Shown: positions 54,156-63,437 of the stretch, in pieces
Layout of the letters: each line of letters opens with the position of its first letter
Numbering within the stretch: position 1 is the first letter of the stretch
The notes under the pieces: model-generated
What the model saw: only the letters and a program-made list of their open reading frames with translations
What the model was told of the DNA's origin: nothing
Databases searched by the model: none
Program-made: the position numbers and the translations under genes
From: Psychrobacillus sp042945595
Lineage (GTDB): Bacteria > Bacillota > Bacilli > Bacillales_A > Planococcaceae
DNA length: 64,000 nucleotides
Direction of reading: 5' to 3'
Assembly: GCF_042945595.1 (NCBI RefSeq)
Contig: NZ_CP168493.1
Location: 2,046,001-2,110,000, forward strand

Positions 54156-56936
54156 TTAAAGCTCTAAATTGTACCGTTTTGCCCTCATCTTAAATGCCTC
54201 TTTTCCACCCTCCATTACATTGCATATTGCTTCTTTTACTCCGTGCTCTTCAATCGGCCCTTCATATAAAACTTGTAAATCTTTGCTTTCGGAATTCATC
54301 GCTACTAGCCATTCAGAATCCCCATTGACTGGAATATTCGCGTTATGAGTGACAACAATAATCTGACGGTTGTTTTTAGTAACGGCTAATCGATTTACAA
54401 TTAATTCATAGATAAGTTGATTATCCAAATCATCCTCTGGTTGATCCAATAAAAGAGGAGTTGTTCCATAAGATAAAAGAAAGGTTAGAATTGCTGATGT
54501 TTTTTGACCTGCTGAAGCATTAGAGATAGACTTAAATTCAGATGCATCGTTTGCCTTATATTGAACCTCAATTTTATCTTCTGGATAAAGAAGTTTAAAA
54601 TTATCCATTTGTTCATCGTTCAGTTCTTTAATTAATGAATTGAATCTGGCATTAAACATTTCATTATTTTGACCGGTTTCTTTAACTGTCGTTATCAACT
54701 CACGTAAATCTTGAATCTTTCGCTCAACTGGACCATTAAATACAAAATTGCTGATTTTCTGAAAGTCTTCGGTAAATCTATCTGGTTTTTGAAAAACCTT
54801 CCTTAGCTCAGCTTCATAATTCTCAGAATCACGAAAAGGATTCACTTCTATTTTTATATTTGGAGTACCGCCAAGAACGTTTTGTAGAAACTCAGTTCGA
54901 AGAATTGTCACTTGTTTTCTTGATTCCAGGTATGAGTATGAAAATGCATTTAATTCTTCAGCTAGAGATTCTAATTCTTCTTCATCTTTTACAATATCTT
55001 CAAGTTCCTTTTCTTTTTTGATTAATTGATTTGAAAGAAACTCTATATTACTTAAGTCTTTTAACTCTTCTTGACTCAACTCCTCTTGCAAAATTTTATA
55101 TTTCTGTTTAACTATTTCGAAGTGTTGATTCCAAGCAGAAGTTTTAATTTTTTGTTTCAAGGATTCCTTTGCAATTGATAAAGCTAGGCTTGCTTCCGTA
55201 AGTTTTGTCATGACTTCTTGGAATTCTGTAGAGTTACTAGCTAGAATCATTTTTAATTCATCAGCTGCATCAGGTGTAAATTCAAATTCATCAAAATCTG
55301 GGTAAGAGAATCCATCTATTAACTCTTGAAGTTTAATATCTTTCTGCTCCAAGTCATTGGATATATTTTGCAAAAGAAAATCCTCAGCTTCAGCTTCCTT
55401 CTGCTTAGTTAAAATGGTTTGATAGCCTTTTTCCGCGAATTCTAAAAGTCTTTCATTAATATCATTTCTCTCTACTTCAAGTCTTGGTTTTTTATCTATT
55501 CGATTTTTAATAGTTCTTATTTTAACACTTGTTTCAAAATACTTATCTTTAATCTCTCCTAATGAACTTAAATGTTCAACTAGTGGCTCAATAGATTGGT
55601 CAATTTTCTCTCTTAAAGCATTGGGACGTGTAGCAATGTGATAGATTTGTTTTTGAGAATAAATTTCAGCATGAAATAGTTCTAATATAGAATCATTTGA
55701 CTCATCAAAAATCCCTTCATCATTTAATTTGTAAAAGTTTTTTTCGAATTGTCCATTTTGAAAGTTGGAGTAAACAATTTTATATGTACGGCCTAATCTT
55801 TCTAGAAAAAGTTCTATTAACGTCTCATTCGTTAAGATTCCCTTTTGCTCTTCCCCTGCTCTTATAACCTCAGATTGTTTAAAGAAATTTGTTTGTTCAA
55901 TGTGTAATTCGCTAAAATCAACTAGGTCACTATTAGAATCCAATAAACCACGGATAATTCGGTTTATTGCAGATTTGCCGGTTCCACGTCCTCCAATAAT
56001 AGTATTTAATTGGGGGCTAAGTTGAATTTGTATAGAATTTTCTGAGTTTAAAACAGTTTTATTAATCACTAATCCTTTGATAAGTAGTTCTGGTTTAGTA
56101 TAAGGGTTAGAGGAAGAATCAAAATCGTTCCTAATTTTCTGATCGGGCATTAATAAAGCGTGTCTCAGGCTTTCCAATGATACATCCTCTTCCATTTTAA
56201 TCCAAGTGTATCTACTACCAATTCCCCAGAGTCCGTGAGTACTTTGTGCTGGAGCACTCGGATTATCTGAAAAAGTAAGAATCGCCTTTTTTCTTTCCTT
56301 CGATAACTTCACTGCATTGCTCCACTCTTTTACAAAAGCTTCGTTAACACTAGGATACCGTTCAATAAGTGCTGCAAAACGCTCATGAGTTGAATAATTT
56401 TCTTGGTTATATAGTTCCTCATTAACAACTTGAACGCCATTAATATAAGGTAGATCTAAGAATGTTTGCATTGTTTGGTAACTGGTTACAGAGATACCAT
56501 TATACTCATCGATATGAGCTGGGATAACAAGGGCTCCTCGTGAATTAGCTTTTTCTGCAACTCTAAAAATATTTTCCTCTGCGTTCGCGTTTTGTTCTGC
56601 AAATTTATCTTCTGTGATTCCACAATAATTTAGGAATCCATTAATATCTGTTGAACGCTTATCCTTATCAAACAAGATTAATAAATGAACTTTTGATGTA
56701 TCACAAGTAATCTCCACCCCAGGAAATACTGTTAAATTCGTACCTTTTGCAGCTTCAATGATCTCATCAATATTATTTCCACTGTTATGGTCCGTAACAG
56801 CTACCACTTCCAGTCCTTTATGCAAGCAAGCTTGTATCCAATCTTCTGCACTTACTTGTTTATCAGGGAAACATTTGCTTTCTGGTGTATGCAGATGTAA
56901 GTCGCATTTATACCATCGATTTCCTCTAAAATCCAT
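54156..56936 (-). CDS. TrlF-type PHP-domain plus SMC/ABC-like ATPase
   Basis: A 926-aa protein. An N-terminal PHP phosphoesterase domain has HLHTP (14-18), TDHN (48-51) and PAHIDEYN (139-146). Then Walker A GGRGTGKSA (315-323), a long coiled-coil region, the signature-like SAGQKTSAILTFLL and Walker B LLLDQPEDDLDN, followed by VTHN. This is the composition of TrlF-type proteins, some of which are linked to defence against invading DNA. The likely activity is a nuclease or phosphoesterase gated by ATP. It stands alone beside the element; function uncertain. Confidence 0.8.
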   Translation of the reverse strand: MDFRGNRWYKCDLHLHTPESKCFPDKQVSAEDWIQACLHKGLEVVAVTDHNSGNNIDEIIEAAKGTNLTVFPGVEITCDTSKVHLLILFDKDKRSTDINGFLNYCGITEDKFAEQNANAEENIFRVAEKANSRGALVIPAHIDEYNGISVTSYQTMQTFLDLPYINGVQVVNEELYNQENYSTHERFAALIERYPSVNEAFVKEWSNAVKLSKERKKAILTFSDNPSAPAQSTHGLWGIGSRYTWIKMEEDVSLESLRHALLMPDQKIRNDFDSSSNPYTKPELLIKGLVINKTVLNSENSIQIQLSPQLNTIIGGRGTGKSAINRIIRGLLDSNSDLVDFSELHIEQTNFFKQSEVIRAGEEQKGILTNETLIELFLERLGRTYKIVYSNFQNGQFEKNFYKLNDEGIFDESNDSILELFHAEIYSQKQIYHIATRPNALREKIDQSIEPLVEHLSSLGEIKDKYFETSVKIRTIKNRIDKKPRLEVERNDINERLLEFAEKGYQTILTKQKEAEAEDFLLQNISNDLEQKDIKLQELIDGFSYPDFDEFEFTPDAADELKMILASNSTEFQEVMTKLTEASLALSIAKESLKQKIKTSAWNQHFEIVKQKYKILQEELSQEELKDLSNIEFLSNQLIKKEKELEDIVKDEEELESLAEELNAFSYSYLESRKQVTILRTEFLQNVLGGTPNIKIEVNPFRDSENYEAELRKVFQKPDRFTEDFQKISNFVFNGPVERKIQDLRELITTVKETGQNNEMFNARFNSLIKELNDEQMDNFKLLYPEDKIEVQYKANDASEFKSISNASAGQKTSAILTFLLSYGTTPLLLDQPEDDLDNQLIYELIVNRLAVTKNNRQIIVVTHNANIPVNGDSEWLVAMNSESKDLQVLYEGPIEEHGVKEAICNVMEGGKEAFKMRAKRYNLEL

Positions 56937-57479
56937 TGCTATATCCCCATTCTTAGGTAATTATTTTTTGTACTAATTTATCGTATTCCACTTCCTTATG
57001 TGATTTTCAAAGATTATTGCCTCATTTATAACAGAAGGTTTAAATTATTCGATATTTCTAAATCATTATACAACAACAGTTGATACTAAGAAACTCGTAT
57101 AATAGTAAAAAGATACCAGGAGCAGCTCTAAAAATAGGAAAAACAGTTTCTATATAACTAAAATTATTTAATTGCATATTCTTTTTACCGTTTCAATAAA
57201 GACTTGGTATTGAAAGTACAAAAATATCCAATCAAAACTGAGTATTTTTTGATTAGATATGTCAATATTATTTCGAAACTTGGGTAATGGGTGAATTCTC
57301 CTTCTATTTCAATTGTGAGCATTATATCATTTTTGTAAAATGAAATCGCTTCGATCCTTTCTCCACTTTCAATTTCTCCCTTTCAATCTATTTTTAATTA
57401 CTTTTCTTTCAATATAAGGGTCTAAACCAACCTCAATGAATAGTAGTAATAACGTTTATACGAAAGGACGATAATTAAC
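56937..57479. other. Intergenic, no gene seen
   Basis: 540 bp of AT-rich sequence between divergent genes. No supported ORF, repeat or RNA. Confidence 0.4.
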
Positions 57480-57680
57480 ATGGATAAACTCTTACCAAGA
57501 CTAAAAGAACTTCTATTATATATACACGCAAGACACACAGCGACCATGGGTCCAGAAGAATGTGAAAAACATTCGATAGACAACATAGTAAAAGTTGTTG
57601 TGGATCCAATAATAAAATGTTTGAAAGTAAATTATAAACATGAATGGTATCATTACACAGCTCAAGGTACTTGGTATTAA
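57480..57680 (+). CDS. Hypothetical small protein (66 aa)
   Basis: AAAGGACG lies 9-10 nt before the ATG. Soluble and helical, with several His and Cys residues (HARHTATMGPEECEKHSIDN). No known family. Confidence 0.5.
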   Translation: MDKLLPRLKELLLYIHARHTATMGPEECEKHSIDNIVKVVVDPIIKCLKVNYKHEWYHYTAQGTWY

Positions 57681-57731
57681 TATTATAAATAAAATAAACC
57701 CTTCCACTTTTTATGTGGTTGGGCTCTATTA

Positions 57732-58049
57732 CTAGTGGACTATAACATCCGCTGGTTCAAATGAATTAATTGCGAGAAGAAGTTCGAGTGCAGACATATT
57801 CGGAAGATTAGCCGCAAATAATATTGCACTAGGGAAATCAAAAAAAGTAAACGCATGTAATTCTTTATCGACTTCAAACATTTCTTCAATGGTCATAAGC
57901 TGATAAACCCTAATTACTGGTGCATTATTATCTTCCTCATCAAAATTTTCGCCCAGTATTAATATTCCCAGCCCCTCTACTGACGGACTCTCAACTAAAC
58001 TAATTAATACTATTTTCTCTAGTTGATTCGGCAATTTTAGTTCTTTCAA
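57732..58049 (-). CDS. Hypothetical protein (105 aa)
   Basis: I start at TTG (MKELKLPNQ), because AAAGGGGTG lies 6 nt upstream. The GTG three codons earlier overlaps that site. Acidic, alternating beta/alpha, no motif. Convergent with the preceding small gene. Family not recognised. Confidence 0.5.
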   Translation of the reverse strand: MKELKLPNQLEKIVLISLVESPSVEGLGILILGENFDEEDNNAPVIRVYQLMTIEEMFEVDKELHAFTFFDFPSAILFAANLPNMSALELLLAINSFEPADVIVH

Positions 58050-58157
58050 TAATTTCACCCCTTTATAATTAATTCGTGGTAAATAAGGGAATTACTTCAA
58101 TATCACTTTAATTTTTTTAAAAATTATTTTACAAAAAAAAAACGCGACCTTCTCATA

Positions 58158-58856
58158 TGAACTGCGCCCTAAATTTTGGACAGTATAATAAAAGCAACCT
58201 CCTATTTAAGCAGCTATCAGATGGCTTCGGTATTCTACCGGAGTCATCTTTTTTAGATTCCATTGTCTTCTTGACTCGTTGTTGAAAATCATGAAGCTAT
58301 CAACCTGTTGTTTTAATTCATCAAAGGTTAGTAATTGTTTATATTCCATCTCATCTTTCATGTGTCCAAAAAAAGGATTCCATTGGCGCATTATCAATAC
58401 AGTTACCTCTTCGAGACATAGATTGCTTCATATTCATTTGTTTCACACGTTTTTGAAATTCTGGATGTGTATAATGGAATCCCTGATCTGAGTGGATCAT
58501 TGCTTCTGGATGAACGTTTTCCTCTAGTTTTTCTCTCAACTTAACAAGCGTATTGTAAGCGATTGTCATTTTCAGCGTTTGAGATAATTCATAAGCGACT
58601 ATTTCACGTGTAGCTACATCTTTCACACAGGAGAGGTACGCTGTTTTTCCTCGATATTTCAAATAGGTAATATCGGTTAAGAATACTTTTCCAGGTTCAT
58701 CTTGTGTAAATTCGCGATTTAAAACATTTGGTAATGTCTTATGTTCTTGAGTTGCTTTTGCAATATTTCTATATGGGTTTGCCCGACGTACTTTCGCAAA
58801 GAAATTGTATTTTCGCATTAGACGACGGATTTTCTTTGGAATTAACTCTTACAGTT
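58158..58856 (-). mobile_element. Truncated IS3-family (IS150-like) insertion sequence
   Basis: The right terminal inverted repeat is visible as TGAACTGCGCCCTAAATTTT (58158-58177, continuing GGACA). The transposase C-terminal half follows. The left half of the element, including its other end and orfA, is missing; the sequence changes abruptly at about 58850. Confidence 0.75.
58206..58850 (-). pseudogene. IS3-family transposase (orfB) fragment, frameshifted
   Basis: An rve-type DDE core: TDITYLKYRGKTAYLSCVKD (first Asp), IHSDQGFHY (second Asp) and the Glu in APMESFFGHMKDE. The last block is split because the run encoding ESFFG has seven T instead of six (58368-58374). The 5' third of the gene is absent. 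Inactive. Confidence 0.85.
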
Positions 58857-59274
58857 GTTGTAAGGTTAGAAGATAGAGGAATTGAAACCACAATTTATTA
58901 TCGAGATAAAAAAAGTACCAAGTCTAAAATAATTGACTTGGTACTCATATTATCAAAAACCACATTTACTTATGATACGGTTCACCGTAATTGATCTTAA
59001 ACTAAACTGCTGCTGTAGTTCAATAAGAAAAAAAGCTTTACCCCTTCTTGAAGTTAAGCACCAGTTAGCCATCCATGCAGCAAAAAACGGTGCATCACAG
59101 ACTGTCGCACTCTATACGATTAGCACTCATGGGAGATTAATCCTACTCTGGTTATTGCACCAGCCTGCCTTTATTCTTACAAGAATGGAGTTGATTCTGG
59201 ATTTACCTTTTAACACAAAACTCAATATAACCATTCTGAATCGCGCACTATAATTGAATAACTAACATGTCAAA
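58857..59274. other. Intergenic with a hairpin
   Basis: AGTACCAAGTC / GACTTGGTACT (58912-58943) followed by seven T on the minus strand is a good minus-strand terminator, but it is 330 bp after the nearest stop codon (59275). The rest shows no supported gene. Confidence 0.45.
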
Positions 59275-60375
59275 TTAGTAGATAATTTTTTTAATTAATT
59301 TTTCTACAATATCCATTTCCTTATAAACGGTAGTTAGCAAGTTTTCTAAAGATACAGATGTTAGTGTTTCTACCATAACTTCAAAATAATTTTTACTCAA
59401 TGAATGCTCAAACTCCGTAAAAAGTTTATAATGAAACAGATTATTTCTAAAAGTACTGCTATTAAATATTCTCTTATGAGTCTCTATTACTGCGGTTATC
59501 GTTTCTTTTAATTCTTCTAGCTCTCCTAAATAGCCCGAGCTATAAGCAAAATTTATTGCTTGCACTGAGTAATAGTAAATCAATAATTGAATTCTGTATT
59601 TCAGGGGATGTTCGTCTATTATTAAATCTAAAATATTGAGGGCGAAATTTAATTGACATTGCATATTCAGTAAATATAATGAAATTCCTTTATCTATAAC
59701 ATTGTTAAAAATATTTCTTTGATTTTCTTCGCTATAGATATAATCTTTGGAAACTAAGTCTTCACAATCTAAATTAGTAATGTAATCCTCTTGCTTCAGA
59801 AGTGGTAGAGTGTGTCCTTCTAACCCGGAACAAAACGAGTTTATGTACGTAGCAACCTGCATACTAAACTTGAATATTTCTTCCTTAACTTCCTCAACAG
59901 TGGAGTTAAATGGTTTAATATATAAATTTATTTGACTGCTGTTAGCATACGGTTTGTTTTTATAATAGAAAACACCTAAATCGTCTTGTCCGTATGCTTT
60001 TATAAATGCTAATTGTTCTTCAGTATAAACTTTTATTAACTCATCATGAAATTTTTTTGTTTCCCTATCTAGCATCTTTATTGAAATTCTTAGATTTTTT
60101 TTATCAGTAAGTAATTTCGAACTTGCTCTTATTTTTTTGATAAGCGTCGTAAAACTCTTACCATTTATATCTTCAAATAGACTAGAAAGTACAACAGAAT
60201 CTTCTGTTTGAAGAAGATTATCAATCCCATCACATATCATTGACAGATACGGTAATAATGAATTTGAAATATTGGATCGAACATCTTCTGGTAAGTTTAT
60301 TAGCCGGTAAAGCATTTTTTTACATTCGTATACTTCACTAATTAACTGGCTTCTTGAGACTTGCACTAAATCCAT
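59275..60375 (-). CDS. Large helical protein of unknown function (366 aa)
   Basis: I start at MDLVQVSRSQL, which has GAGGTGG 5 nt upstream. The protein is almost entirely alpha-helical with no signal peptide or transmembrane segment. No catalytic motif is seen (for example DLGVFYYKNKPYANS is unique text). It is the gene closest downstream of the outer group II intron. Family not recognised. Confidence 0.65.
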   Translation of the reverse strand: MDLVQVSRSQLISEVYECKKMLYRLINLPEDVRSNISNSLLPYLSMICDGIDNLLQTEDSVVLSSLFEDINGKSFTTLIKKIRASSKLLTDKKNLRISIKMLDRETKKFHDELIKVYTEEQLAFIKAYGQDDLGVFYYKNKPYANSSQINLYIKPFNSTVEEVKEEIFKFSMQVATYINSFCSGLEGHTLPLLKQEDYITNLDCEDLVSKDYIYSEENQRNIFNNVIDKGISLYLLNMQCQLNFALNILDLIIDEHPLKYRIQLLIYYYSVQAINFAYSSGYLGELEELKETITAVIETHKRIFNSSTFRNNLFHYKLFTEFEHSLSKNYFEVMVETLTSVSLENLLTTVYKEMDIVEKLIKKIIY

Positions 60376-60608
60376 AAATACCACCTCGGTTAATGTCTGC
60401 TTGTTTTATTCTCTTACGTTATCACTGGCTCAAACTATGCACACATGGCTCAATTCAGTCGTAATATGGAATGGACGAAATTCCTGTTTAAGTATGCTGC
60501 CATATACTATAATAGCAATAGGTAAGACTTTGATGTTATCTCCATCTTTTCCCCTGCTCCACACCCAACGTGCGACTTTCACCGCATTAGGCGTTCCATC
60601 TTATTCTT

Positions 60609-61566
60609 TTAGACTAAAGCAACTAAATTACAAACTTTACGAAATTGGTTTAGTTTCTTCAATTGTTTCCCATTTAATTGAAGAATGGTCCTATAACGTT
60701 CAATCGTCTTTTCACTTGTAGCATGGATTAACCTATGGACATCTTTATGTACGATTACAAGATTATTAAACTCATCTGTACCTCCCATATGTCGGGGTAA
60801 CTTATGATGACAGTGTACCTTATTAGATGTTAAAAATTCACCTGTTACTGCACATTTACCTAATTGCATTGAGTACCTTGAAATTCTGTTATCTGCAATT
60901 TCTAATTTGTCCTTGCCGTAAGGTATTTGTAACATTTTTCTAATTTCTATGGCAACATTCGCTCTAATATTTTGATGAAGTTTAAGCCTTCCTTCTTTTG
61001 TATAATTACATATATTTTGACTGAAGTTCATGGCATTACTTGTTTGAATATCTCCTAATGGAAATAAATATGCACCAGCAATTTTATATGTTCTGAAATT
61101 ATTCTTATGAAGTCTCTTGTACGTTTCTGATGGCTTTATAGGATTTCCATATTTGCCAATTGGTTTTAGAAGATTATACATGGTTTTCAATAGACGATAG
61201 GCTATTTTTCCAAAATCTTTATTGATATGAGTCGCAACCTTGAAGTAACTTTTTATACCGAGAATATAGCGTTATAATCCATGACAGTATGTGGTGTTGG
61301 CGTATTTTGGATTTTACAGATGAAATATCTAAGTTTTTCTAGTATATCATTCATTTTTTTTCCATAACGTGTGTATTGGCTACATATTTATTACGCTTGG
61401 TTACTGCTTTAAGAGAAAAACCTAAAAAATCAGATTTCCTCCTTCTAAGATTAGTAATCGCTGATTTCTCAGTTGATATATCAAGATTTAGCTGATTTTT
61501 TAAGTATTCCTTGGTAGCGTGAAATATTTTGATAGCTGATTGGTGAGAATTTGTGAAAATCTTAAG
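60609..61566 (-). pseudogene. Outer intron reverse transcriptase, C-terminal part with HNH nuclease
   Basis: Continues directly from the part at 63438-64000 if the inner intron is removed: after YADD comes CLKIFTNSHQSAIKIFHATK. The X/maturase domain and the HNH motif CAVTGEFLTSNKVHCHHKLP follow. One A is missing from a run at about 61350 (MEKK, then stop, before MNDILEKL), and another base near 61270 (YNA, then YILGIKSYF). Total damage: insertion plus two shifts. Confidence 0.8.
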
Positions 61567-61605
61567 GCAAGTAGACCACTGGAACCTCCCCAGTAGCCCC
61601 TCTCA

Positions 61606-61639
61606 GAACCGGACGTGAACCTCTCAGCTCATCCGGCTC
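61606..61639 (-). ncRNA. Group II intron domain V (inner intron)
   Basis: 34 nt: GAGCCGGATGAGC, a GAGA loop region, then GTCCGGTTC. The AGC triad region is in the usual place. Followed by domain VI (to 61571) with the branch-point adenosine region GGTTCCAGTGGTCTAC. Confidence 0.85.
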
Positions 61640-61642
61640 CCA

Positions 61643-62887
61643 TTATTCAGCCGTAGGTTTTATTCCTAGTTCCCAATGTTTGAAGAGCTTAGGATTCTGA
61701 ACAGCGATTCTACCCATAAAACGTTCCGCATTTTTCTTATGACGAGCAAGTCTTTTATATTTCTTTCTTGCCCACATGATTAAGGCTTTATTAATATGCC
61801 TTAAACTAGCATACATTTCGGATTTGTAGAACTTCCCATAGTAATTAATCCATCCTTGAATAGCTGAGTTAAACATCATCGATAAGTCAAAGAGTTCCTT
61901 ATTTGCCTTCAATTGCAGTTTCCAACCTCTTACTTTTTGTCGGATTGATTTCTTGGATTTATTGCTGATAGCGGGAGTGAAATTCACAAAGTGTTTTCCC
62001 CACCTGTTTTTCGACAGTCTCGGTCTGAACGTATACCCTAGAAAATCAAACGATATATTTTCATGCTCTTCTTTTCTATCTGCATCCTTGCAATAAATAA
62101 TTTTGGTTTTAGTTGGATGAAGTTCGAGCTTACATATATTCATTCTCTCGTTTAGAGATTCAAGCAACTTCTTCGCTTCTTCCTCTGTCTTACAGTGGAG
62201 GACTGCGTCATCTGCATATCTAGCAAATGGATTGTTAGGATGATTGATTGCCATCCATTTATCAAACGTATAATGAAGAAATAAATTTGCTAATACTGGA
62301 CTTATGACCCCACCTTGCGGTGTGCCAGAGGTACGTTCTATTATTCCTTCTTTCGTTTGAAATGGTGCTCTTAACCATCTTTTTATGTATACCTTTATCC
62401 ACTCGACTTTTGTATGCTTTTCTACCGCTCTCATTAATAAATCATGGTCTATATTATCGAATAAACCTTTAATATCGAATTCAAGTACCCAATTGTACTT
62501 CCAACATCTTTTCCGAGTGATCTCTAACGCTTGAATGGCACTTTTCTTCGGTCTATATCCATAGGAATCTTCATGAAAGAATGGCTCCACCGAAGGTTCA
62601 AAGTATAATTCCACTGTCATTTGTGCTATTCTATCCGACACAGTTGGAATTCCAAGTGTTCTTGTACCCCCAGCTTTCTTTGGTATTTCTACTGCTTTCA
62701 CAGCTGGAGGGAAATAACTGCCAGATGACATTCGGTTCCATATTTTATACAGATTATCTTTGAGATTTTCTTCAAACTCTGCTATGGATTGCTCATCAAT
62801 TCCTGCTGACCCTTTGTTTGCTTTAACTCTTAGAAAAGCTTCATATACTACGTTTTTGGATATAACATACGGCTTTGTTTTATGCAT
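61643..62887 (-). CDS. ltrA: Group II intron reverse transcriptase/maturase (inner intron)
   Basis: A 414-aa protein. RT motifs: RTLGIPTVSDRIAQ, EFDIKGLFDNIDHD, SGTPQGGVISPVLAN and FARYADDAVLHC (the YADD active site), then LHPTKTKI. The maturase X domain is in IQGWINYYGKFYKSEMY. No HNH endonuclease domain, as in several bacterial classes. The stop lies 3 bp before domain V. The frame is intact, so it could still work in splicing and retrohoming. Confidence 0.93.
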   Translation of the reverse strand: MHKTKPYVISKNVVYEAFLRVKANKGSAGIDEQSIAEFEENLKDNLYKIWNRMSSGSYFPPAVKAVEIPKKAGGTRTLGIPTVSDRIAQMTVELYFEPSVEPFFHEDSYGYRPKKSAIQALEITRKRCWKYNWVLEFDIKGLFDNIDHDLLMRAVEKHTKVEWIKVYIKRWLRAPFQTKEGIIERTSGTPQGGVISPVLANLFLHYTFDKWMAINHPNNPFARYADDAVLHCKTEEEAKKLLESLNERMNICKLELHPTKTKIIYCKDADRKEEHENISFDFLGYTFRPRLSKNRWGKHFVNFTPAISNKSKKSIRQKVRGWKLQLKANKELFDLSMMFNSAIQGWINYYGKFYKSEMYASLRHINKALIMWARKKYKRLARHKKNAERFMGRIAVQNPKLFKHWELGIKPTAE

Positions 62888-63437
62888 AAGTTCCTCCCAG
62901 TTTGTTGGTTGACTTGTTTATAAAACTGAATAATATAACCCCTTTGCTCCGTCTCCGTTAGGAGATTTCATTGCTACTACGAGTTATTCCGCCCCTATAC
63001 ATGGCATTGGTACTCTGATTCTTATGGGGCTTCCACTTGAAATCTCTCCCTTAGCATCCATGTCGTAGGTTCCCACGTTCCACACAAAAGCCTGTATTAA
63101 GTTCACGACGCCTTTATACCGGTCACCGAACGGACAGTAAACAGGTTTCCTCCGAACTTATCCTGAGTTAACGACTCCCCCTCAGTTTTGATGACATCTC
63201 TATGCTTTCGATACTTCATCAGCGGTTCAATGGTTTTCGTCTCCTTAATACATACCTGACAGAGTCATGCTCTGCCTTTTCCCCTAACGCTCAATACCAT
63301 AGCTTTTGACTATAGCACCTTAGGGCGGTTTGCAATCTCTACCTGTATAGCGATTGCGAGAGGCCTTCTCTCATCTTAAGTGCAGCATAGCTTACAAAGT
63401 TTACTTCTCAAGCACACTTCGTTTGCTTTCGTGGCAC

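Larger units (their letters stand above)
61567..63437 (-). mobile_element. Inner group II intron (B), inserted in the RT of intron A
   Basis: The 5' end begins GTGCCACGAAAGC (63437), close to the GUGYG rule. The 5' part of the RNA (62888-63437) is long and structured-looking. The 3' end carries domain V (61606-61639, GAGCCGGATGAGCTGAGAGG then TTCACGTCCGGTTC) and domain VI to about 61567. The exact 3' base is uncertain by a few nucleotides. Size about 1.87 kb. Confidence 0.8.

Noticed and set aside
58368..58374. Programmed frameshift in the IS3 transposase
   Set aside because: In IS3 elements the programmed shift joins orfA to orfB near the 5' end; this one splits the DDE core and the element is truncated, so it is read as decay.
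58933..59253. 106-aa plus-strand ORF after the IS3 remnant
   Set aside because: No ribosome binding site, starts inside a terminator stem and shows no protein-like pattern.
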